Assembly: GCA_947683425.1 (NCBI GenBank)
Contig: CANTUQ010000035.1
Location: 6,681,001-6,745,000, forward strand
Direction: 5' to 3'
DNA from: Excoecaria cochinchinensis
Lineage: Eukaryota > Streptophyta > Magnoliopsida > Malpighiales > Euphorbiaceae
Length of the DNA: 64,000 nt
Shown here: positions 56,965 to 64,000 of the stretch, in pieces
Position numbering within the stretch: the first letter of the stretch is position 1
Layout of the letters: each line of letters begins with the position of its first letter
Made by a program: the position numbers and the translations under genes
The notes under the pieces: generated by a model
Seen by the model: only the letters and a program-made list of their open reading frames with translations
Told to the model about the DNA's origin: nothing
The model's database searches: none

Positions 56965-57880
56965 ACGGTTGTTTTGCCATTATGAAAATTGATTTATGAT
57001 TTTGGATTACAATATTTTCTTTTGTTTTAATGTGTTTGTTTGTTTTAGTTTAATTTTGTGTTTTGTTTGTGTTTTGTTTTTGGTTTACAGGATTTGTGGT
57101 TTACTTAGTTGTATTTTCTTTCTAAATATATTTTATGTTGTGTTAGACTCGTATAGATAAATATAGATAAATTTATGTATTAATTTTTGTATTCTAGTTT
57201 CTTATGTTATTAACACATTTGATTTTTATGTTACAGTTAAGTTAGGAAGATTAGACTAGTTTAATTTAATTTATTTAAAAAAAAAATCATAGAGTTATGT
57301 CGCGAGCGTGGAATCATCGCGCTCGCGACAGAGAGGATTTGCAAGCAAACTCAAAAGGAGAATCCGAGACGAACAGGAGAATCCGAGTAGGACGCCAGAA
57401 CACGAGTCGTGCTGTGTTGTCCGACTCGTGCTAGCTGCCTAGAATCTCCACAGTCGCGTCATTTTATTTTATCGCTCTCCCTCTCATTTTCTTTTCGTTT
57501 TCTTCCTATTCTCTCCTTGTCGTGTTCTTCAATTCGAGTCGCACACGGATAAGTTTCTTTTCATTTTCTTTCTTTCTTTTTCGTCTGTACGCGTTGCACA
57601 TCCGTTTCCTCTTTAGTTTCTTCCTCTTTTTCACTCATTTCTTTTCTCATTTATGCATCACGTTTTCTAACAGTTCAACATTTCCATTTTTTTTTTGTTT
57701 CCTCAAATTTATTAAGGTATTCATACGTTTGTTCCTCTTCACTTTCTGTCTTCAGTTCCGTTTTCATTTTCTTTCTTTTTGGGTTGCTCCTACACTCTGT
57801 CGTTTCATTTCGTGAACTTCTTTGACAGTATATCTATTCTTTCTATTTCTTGCATTTTCTATTTACACAAACACATAACT
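56965..57880 (+). other. E5 5' leader
   Basis: About 900 bp of AT-rich then T/C-rich untranslated sequence. It contains a palindrome cluster at 57299-57432 (TCGCGCTCGCGACA, CACGAGTCGTGCTG, GACTCGTGC) outside the LTR. No gene is seen before the ATG at 57881. Confidence 0.7.
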
Positions 57881-59023
57881 ATGGTGCGAACTAAGAATCC
57901 CACACCTTCAAGCGACAACCAGGAGCCAGTGGAGGAATCTCAGGTACCTATTTCTACTGCCCTTGGTGCCAATTTTCCCATCCATTCCGCTGAAGAATGT
58001 AATCGTTTCTTAACTCTACAGGACAGAGGTGCATTGCAATGTAGGTTTTTCCCTACAGATTTGCTTGAACAATCTGGTTTGCTTAATGTTTTGAATGAAA
58101 TGCTTGCTGGTTGTGGTTTTTCTAGATTTGCTGCTATGCATGAACCCTTTTATCCTGACATTATGTTTTAGTTTTACACTACATTGCAACAAAATGAACA
58201 AAATGATAGGTTGTTAGATTTTCGCCTAGAAGATAGGCCATACACACTTACATATTTCATGATGCATAGGATTTATGGCTTTTCACAACATGGATTAACA
58301 GAGTTTCCTAGATCTTTTAACCCGAATGAGTTTTGGACTTATTTGACTGATATACAAACTCCTTTCAAAACTAGGGATGCTAAATCCATGTTTATCAAAG
58401 ATTTAAGATTTTGGATTTTGCACAAAATTTTAGCTTCCTATGTTTTTAATCGGATGGAGTTTAATCGGGTTTCTTTGAATGAATTATTTCTCATGTGGTG
58501 TGTGCATAAAGGTAAGCCTATTTGTTGGTCATATTGGTTATTCAATGAATTGTTGCAAGGTGTTAACAAGAAAAATTCACCTCTTACCCATGGGCATATC
58601 ATTGTTGCTATTGCTAAACATTTACATGTTTCTGTTCGTGCATTTGCTAACATACTTCCTTGTAAATATTTTACTAAGCATTTATTTGTGCGTGGAGGTG
58701 TGGTTAATAATGATTTTCAGGAAATTCCACCTTGCTTGAGATCTTGTTGGAGGGATTTTGCAGGTCCCTCTGCACAACAAGAAGAAGAGGCTGAGGAGGA
58801 ACCTAGTGGTGATGCATCAATGCATGAGGTTCCTACTGCACTTGAAGTTGGCTCATCAAGCTCCAACATTCCATCCATGTTTGATCAGATTCTTAGTAAC
58901 CTACACCACATACAAGATCAACAAACCATTTTAGCTAGAAGACAAAGAAGGTTGGAATACAAATTTGACAACTTCATAACACAAGTTGGGTTTCGGGTTC
59001 CTTCGCCTCCACCATCGCCATGA
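57881..59023 (+). CDS. gag: E5 Athila ORF1-like Gag, one in-frame TAG
   Basis: One frame of about 380 codons runs from ATG 57881 (MVRTKNPTPSSDNQEPVEES) to TGA at 59023. A single TAG at 58169-58171 follows PDIMF. The middle (residues about 100-290) resembles the Athila ORF-1 family, with blocks YFMMHRIYGFSQHGL, FNRVSLNELFLMWCVHKGK and HVSVRAFANILPCKYF. An acidic Glu-rich linker follows, then a C-terminal segment with heptad-like spacing (DQILSNLHHIQDQQTI). No zinc knuckle is seen. The TAG may be a recent mutation or a readthrough codon; both flanks are open. Confidence 0.8.
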
Positions 59024-60129
59024 TAGGGGAGTTCTCTTCTCTTACTTTTTCTTTATTTATTTATTTATTGTGTGTCATTCTTTCACATTGAGGACAATGT
59101 GTGTTTTAAGTGTGGGGGAGTGTGTTTATTGGTTTGTGTTTGTGTATGTGTTATAATTATGTGTATATATATATATATTGTGCATGTTAATTGTATGATT
59201 GTTTTGTGAGTATGCATATAGGTTGTGTGTATGTTTTAATTAGGCTTTTGAGTAAGCTCTACTATAAGGCATTGTTCACTTGGCATGTTATATAGGTTGT
59301 GAAGTCATTTAATTCACATATGCTCATTTTTACCAATTTTTCAAAATCTTTGGTATGTGTTTTAAGTTTTTCAAGTTAATTTGTTTTACTTATTTCAACA
59401 TTATAGATTATTTAGTCTTTTTAACTACCCATGTTTTTAAAGTTAGAATTTGTTCATTTTGTTTAAAATTTTAAGTTTCTAGTTGCCTATGGAAACTATA
59501 GCCATAATACTTGCCCTTATTTCTTTTCAATAATGGATGAGGACTTGAAAAAAATAAAAAGAAAAGTCAAAAGTGGGATGGAGCATAAAATGCACCCACT
59601 AAATTTCAAAAATAAATAGCAAGATGTACATTTAAAATTGCAAAAATATGGGATGGAGCGTAAAACGCACCCGTATTACCTTCTCTTGCTTTACATGGGA
59701 TTCAATAAAAAGTTATACCCATGTGAAAGAAAAAAAATTGAAAAGAAAAATAAAAAGAAAAAGTAAAGTCTAAAAATGCCATGAGATTAGAATAAGGGTG
59801 AGTGAGCTTACATTGGTCTTAAAAAGCAACTGGAAAACTTAGAATTTTTAACTTTATGATCAAATTTCTCTCTTTAGTTCATGATTAGTTTTAATAGATT
59901 TAGTATTCTTTATGTTGGGGTTAGTAAAGTTAAGTAACTTGTTGAATTTTTAATGCATATGTTGAACTTTGATTTATTGGCACTTGTGAGTATTTGGGAT
60001 AGTTGATCTTTGCAACTCTAGAGTATATGCTGAATGGACATTGCTTTATAATTATGTTTACTAGCTGTTAAATTTGCTCATGACTTTTGTCTTGCTTGGG
60101 GACAAGCAAGGTTCAAGTGTGGGGGAATT
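59024..60129 (+). other. E5 3' non-coding interior
   Basis: No supported gene. It holds two Athila-type purine tracts, AAGTGTGGGGGAGTG near 59107-59121 (after TTGAGGACAATG) and CAAGTGTGGGGGAATT near 60114-60129 (after TTGGGGACAAGCAAG). A repeated phrase GGGATGGAGC-TAAAA-GCACCC lies near 59575 and 59650. Confidence 0.8.
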
Positions 60130-61813
60130 TGATAGGAGCTTAGTTAATGTATAATTGAGTATGTATTTGGTATGAGTTTATGAAATTAATTGTGCAATTA
60201 TGTTTATATTAGATATCATTTGTGTTAGTTTATGTGTATATCTGTTAGTTTGTGTATTTGTTGTGTTACAGGTCTATTTAGCTGTAAAATTGAGCAAACA
60301 AGTTTTGATGGGAGAAGAAACAGAGTTACTAGGACAGTGGAGTACGAAAAGAACAGAGCAAAAGGAGAGGATCCGACTCGGATGGCCAAGCACGAGTAGG
60401 ACAGGCCTTGAGTAGGGAAGGAAAGAAGAAGAAAAGGGAAGAGGAAGTAAGAATTCGAGTGGAGCATCCGAGTAGGACAATTCATCCGACTAGGATAGAC
60501 AAGCACGGGTCGGATGGGTATAGCAGAACGAAGAAGAAGCAAGGAAGTGGGAGAAGGAGAGCACGACTAGGATGTTGCATCCGACTAGGAAAGGAGAAGG
60601 TACGCCGTGAGCTAAGGTCACGCGACGTGAAGAGAAGCCAGAGAAGAAAGGAAAGGAAAGAAAGGAAAGAAAGGAAAGAGAAGAGAAGGGAAAGGGGAGA
60701 AGAGGCGAGACGTGAGTGCCAGTCACGCCACACACGCGAGAAGTCACGCCGTGAGAGGGAGTAACACGACGTGACTGGCCAGAGAGGGAAGAGAAAACCG
60801 AGAGAAAGAAAGAAAGAAGAAAAGAAGGAGCGCGTTCTGTCGCGATCGCGACACCGTTGCGAGCACGACAGAAACGACCATTGGGCAGTTATGAGCCAAA
60901 AGACACATGAAAAGTTATCTTCTTTCACCAAACTTTGCAACCATTATCAAGGGACACAATTCTTAAATTATTATCTATAAATATTAGTTTAACTGTAATT
61001 TTGAGAGAAATTTTTAGTTAAGTAACTTTTCTGTATTTTGCAAGATAGATTTTTCTTAGTTAAAATTTTTATTTAGTTTTATGGTTTGAAGAAGAAGATT
61101 AAGGAGAAGGAAAACTTATTTCAAGAGATTGAGAAAAGGGTTGAAGAACTTCTATCTTATTCTCTTATTTTTAATTCTTCTCCAATATTTCTATGAATAT
61201 CATTTTAATGAATTTGCATGTTATTATTCTTTCTATTTCCATCTACTTTCATAGTCTTTCATTGTAGATTTTCTATTAGTATCTTTTGCTTGATTTTTAT
61301 AAGTTAAAGTAATTCGAAAGTTTGCTTTATCTGACATCTAATAGAATTTCATTATTAAGATATATTTAAGAGATTGGTATATTGAGATAATTGCTATAGG
61401 TTAGTATCTATTCTTAAAATATGTAATTAGAAATCTCTAATTCATTGATGAAAATTGTGAGTTAAAATTTTAATTGTATGTTTTAGGCATTTTAATTCAT
61501 ATCGAGAGAGTGAGTTAAAAATTTATTCTAACTTGGCTTGCATGAAAGATGAATAAATGTAAATCAAAATGATGGATCAAATTCATTATGTTTAGTTCTT
61601 CATTCATATACTATTTATCTTCTTCTGATAAACATAAATTAGGTTCAAATTAAGTAGTTCTAATTCAACCATCAAATTTATGATCATTGTAAACATGATT
61701 AAAATCAATTAGTAATAGTGTGTAAACACGTTCCCTGTGGGATCGATATCTAAAGTACTATTGCGGTACACCGTATACTTGCGGTATGTTGCATCATTAG
61801 AAAACCAACAACA
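60130..61813 (+). repeat. E5 3' LTR
   Basis: 19 bp longer than the 5' LTR; the extra block lies inside a palindrome unit near 60494-60513. The array spans about 60370-60860 with TGTCGCGATCGCGACA at 60838-60853. Confidence 0.94.
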
Positions 61814-62268
61814 GGTCACAATCAAGTACCTCATCAGACAAAATAAGAAGATGAAACCCGCACGGTATGGAGGAACATCAGGTAACTCATCCAATGCTTT
61901 AATCAGTGGCTCTAAGGCAAATGTGGGGCCCTAAGGAATCAAACGGACGGTGTTAGAGGGGGCAATGCTTAAGACCAATTCAACATCTCGAGTGTGAATC
62001 AGACTACAATGGGGAATGCAAGGTAAGGTGTTAGGAGGATACCAGGTCCCGATAAGAGTGGCAAATTCTTCAGGCAGGGGGCATAATTCCTAATAAGTAA
62101 ACCTGAAAATGTGGAATTGCAGGTCCCAGAAATGAACTGCAGCCAAAAGGAGATTATAGTCTATCTTAACTCTCCTAAAAAACTTCAGTCCATAAAGCGG
62201 AGCTAGAGTGGAGTTTTCCCAAGTTCAGGGGTTATCCAGAGCTCGGTGCATCTTGACAATGGCAGCAG
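61814..62268 (-). pseudogene. E6 antisense ORF, 5' part
   Basis: From ATG 62268 (MSSAAIVKMHRALDNP) one continuous frame runs to 61814 with three in-frame stops. Conserved-looking blocks are LLLAAVHFWDLQFHIF, ELCPLPEEFATLIG and LIKALDELPDVPPY. These resemble the DUF7745-type pattern (FWD...F, then a P-x-EE motif). It ends at the E5 duplication GGTCA and resumes at 55275. E5 therefore inserted into an already present antisense gene. Confidence 0.55.
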
Positions 62269-62280
62269 AGGACATCTTTC

Positions 62281-63540
62281 CAGCGCTATGATTGAAAATG
62301 TAAGTCGGCAAAGGAAATAAGGAAGAAAAAGGGAAAAAACTTGAGAAAGAAGCTTAGATTTAGGCTTGAAGTGGTGGAATCGCACGAAATCCAAGAAAAA
62401 AGGGGCAATTTATGAGGAGGAGATGACCGACAGGGTGCCCGTCTGTCATATAACTGATGGCAAGCCCGTTGGTCAGCCTGGTTGACCAATGGCCAGATCG
62501 TTTTCCTACATGTTGCATGCATAGCATGCGCAATAAATATTTCGTGCATATTTCAATTGCCTTTGCAATTTGACAGAGACATCCAAGCACAGAAGTCGAA
62601 AAATATTCAGTGAGTGAAAAAAAAAGCATTTAATGAGGTAATTAATTGCCGTTAATTACAAATTAATTAGGGAATTAATTGGTGGACAAGATTGGAATTC
62701 TGAGCGACAGACGGGATGCCAGTCGCTCGGTCTTTAGACGGGCTGCCCGTCGGTCACTAAAATCTATATAAACCCGAGTGACCGACGCCCTCCCACTTTC
62801 TTTTCATCTTTTTTCTTTCTTCTCACTCACCAACCGATGCCCCTTTGATTTTTTGGCCTTTCCTCCCTTATTTTTTGCCCGTTTCATGCGTCATTTGCGC
62901 CAAAATTACCCCTACACCGTCATGCACATTTAGAAGTACTTTCTACACTTTTTTGTCAGGTTTATTTTTGGCACATTCGCGTCGACATACGGGTTAGTTT
63001 ATTCATTTTTTCTACTCTTCTTTTTATTTCCTTCTAACAATTCGCAATGGAAATGCATGTTAGCATAGGTTGGCAAAATCGTGACATTAATCCCTCCTAT
63101 TTCTTTGAATTGTGTGCGGAACATGTTTGTAGGAGTATGAATTCGCATGAGCAAATAGAGTAAAAGAACATAAAAATGAAAGGAGAAAAATAATAATAAA
63201 AGAACAAAAATTATCCATAGAAGAGTTGGAATTACCCCTACTGGACTTAGCTCTAGGACCAACCCGAACTAGATAAGGCACCGGAATAATTTGAAATATT
63301 GTTTGGGGTCTAAGGCCTTTCCAATTGTTGTCTTTTTATGCAGGAGGTTGGGCACATCCTTGCCGAGATGTTGCCCAAATTTTTTCATTTTTTTGGTTAG
63401 GCACATCCTTATGGGAATGCTGCCGAAGTTGTTGCATTTTGGCCCGGGATGTTGCCGAAGTTCACGGAATTCACAATTTTTCATTTAGCTATTATTTACA
63501 ATAATAATGTAAAGCTAATTTTTTTCTTCTTCTTCTCAAG
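62281..63540. promoter_or_regulatory. Promoter-like spacer with palindromic CCCGTCGGTC words
   Basis: CTATATAAAC at 62764-62773 is a clear + strand TATA box. Around it, 62420-62800 carries GAGCGAC...GTCGCTC, GACGGGCTGCCCGTC and GACCGACAGG...CCCGTCTGTC units, the same style as the E6 LTR. A T/C-rich leader follows. At 63350-63475 the words GGCACATCCTT and ATG(T/C)TGCCGAAGTTG repeat two to three times. No other gene is seen. The - strand antisense ORF starts at 62268, so the spacer may be bidirectional. Confidence 0.5.
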
Positions 63541-64000
63541 ATGCCTCCATGGCGTCAGGTTCCTCATGATCAGCCAGAGCCCAAGCTTCCTCTCTGGATG
63601 AGTGATGAGGCGAGAGAGAGGTTCAGGTTGCTGACTCACATATAGTTTCGGGCTAGCCGCTTCATCTCCAGACCCTTCCTGGAGGCCATGGGGATGCTAG
63701 AGGAGGTGGACGCGTTAGTGTCGGCTGCAGGATGGATAGAGTTTCTGTGGCCTTCCTTCCACACACATCCAGATATAGTTCGAGAGTTCTTGGCCACCTT
63801 ACACTACGGGGATTTTCAAAGATCAGACACGGAGGAAGGGGTGATTCAGTTTTGGGTCAGAGGTTATCAGTACAACATCACCATCGGAGATTTACAGAGG
63901 CCATGGGATTGCTAGTCGGGCCCAATGTTATAGTGCCCCAAAGGGCTATCTGGAGCCAGCACTGGGAGATGATAGCTCTGCTGGGAGTGCCGTATGACCA
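63541..64000 (+). pseudogene. Athila ORF1-like reading frame, truncated by window
   Basis: From ATG 63541 (MPPWRQVPHDQPEPKLPLWM) the frame runs with a TAG at 63643-63645 and an apparent 1-nt loss near 63899, after which the reading continues to the edge. Blocks such as EVDALVSAAGWIEFL, PDIVREFLATLHYGDF and VIQFWVRGYQYNITIGDL resemble the Athila ORF1 / plant transposon-protein group (EFL-L pattern and a QF-RG-Y strand). It could be the gag of another Athila-like element or a related extra ORF of E6. It is not a clear host gene. Confidence 0.5.

Larger units (their letters stand above)
55276..61813 (+). mobile_element. E5: young Athila-type non-autonomous element
   Basis: LTRs 55276-56940 (1,665 bp) and 60130-61813 (1,684 bp) start TGATAGGAGC and end AACAACA, with the duplication GGTCA at 55271-55275 and 61814-61818. 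By eye the LTRs differ by about seven substitutions and one 19-bp block, so the insertion is recent. The primer site TGGCGCCGTTGCCGGGGA and the AAGTGTGGGGGA tracts are Athila signatures. The interior codes only an Athila-ORF1-like Gag; pol is absent. Confidence 0.95.
44402..62280 (+). mobile_element. E6: Tat-lineage Ty3/gypsy element, 3' LTR not seen
   Basis: The 5' LTR is 44402-46837, followed by a primer site, leader, gag, protease, G-patch, RT, RNase H, a second RNase H, integrase and an antisense ORF. The dual RNase H and the G-patch are hallmarks of the Tat/Ogre group. E5 splits the antisense ORF. Stops and shifts show it is dead. No copy of TGTAGACACCGAG appears to the right, so the 3' LTR is absent or lies beyond 64000. 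Confidence 0.88.

Noticed and set aside
63541..64000. Host gene at the right edge
   Set aside because: It has a TAG and a shift, and resembles Athila ORF1-type text. It lies next to transposon sequence.

Overview
This window is plant repeat DNA: nested LTR retrotransposons with no convincing host gene. The plant assignment rests on Tekay-type chromodomain Ty3/gypsy pol genes, an Athila-type element with the PBS TGGCGCCGTTGCCGGGGA, a Tat-lineage element with two RNase H domains and a G-patch, and methionine-initiator-tRNA primer sites (TGGTATCAGAGC). I would guess a eudicot but cannot name the species. Element names E1-E6, S1 and S2 are mine.

Layout. E1 (+ strand, Tekay-like, decayed) enters from the left edge and runs to its 3' LTR end at 40908. 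It is split twice. Its RNase H gene is interrupted at 2645-26954 by E2, and its 3' LTR is interrupted at 28615-38442 by E3. E2 (- strand) is a three-LTR, two-interior array of a gag-remnant non-autonomous element flanked by one 5-bp duplication (GTTAG). E2 is itself hit by solo LTR S1 (6778-10777, duplication TGCTC), solo LTR S2 (11020-13679, duplication AAACG) and the small non-autonomous element E4 (21729-24740, duplication GGTAC). E3 (- strand, duplication ATAAG) is the best preserved Tekay-type element and a plausible relative of E2's autonomous partner.

E1 lies in a degenerate reverse-transcribing-element tail (40909-42250) that resembles an endogenous pararetrovirus. Next come a truncated LTR (42474-44401) and Tat-lineage element E6 (from 44402). 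E6 carries gag, protease, G-patch, RT, dual RNase H and integrase on the + strand, and a broken antisense ORF on the - strand. That antisense ORF is split by E5 (55276-61813, duplication GGTCA), a young Athila-type non-autonomous element. The right edge (62280-64000) holds a promoter-like region and the start of another Athila-ORF1-like reading frame.

The most unusual signal is inside the LTRs. Five Tekay-type LTR families carry, 0.9-1.5 kb from the LTR start, a dense array of short CpG-rich palindromes. The position is shared, the sequence differs by family, and arms covary within one array. Some of the same palindrome words recur in the Athila-type element. The same LTRs also share a candidate ~110-120 nt leader intron followed by a short lysine-rich reading frame, and a fixed set of small hairpins.
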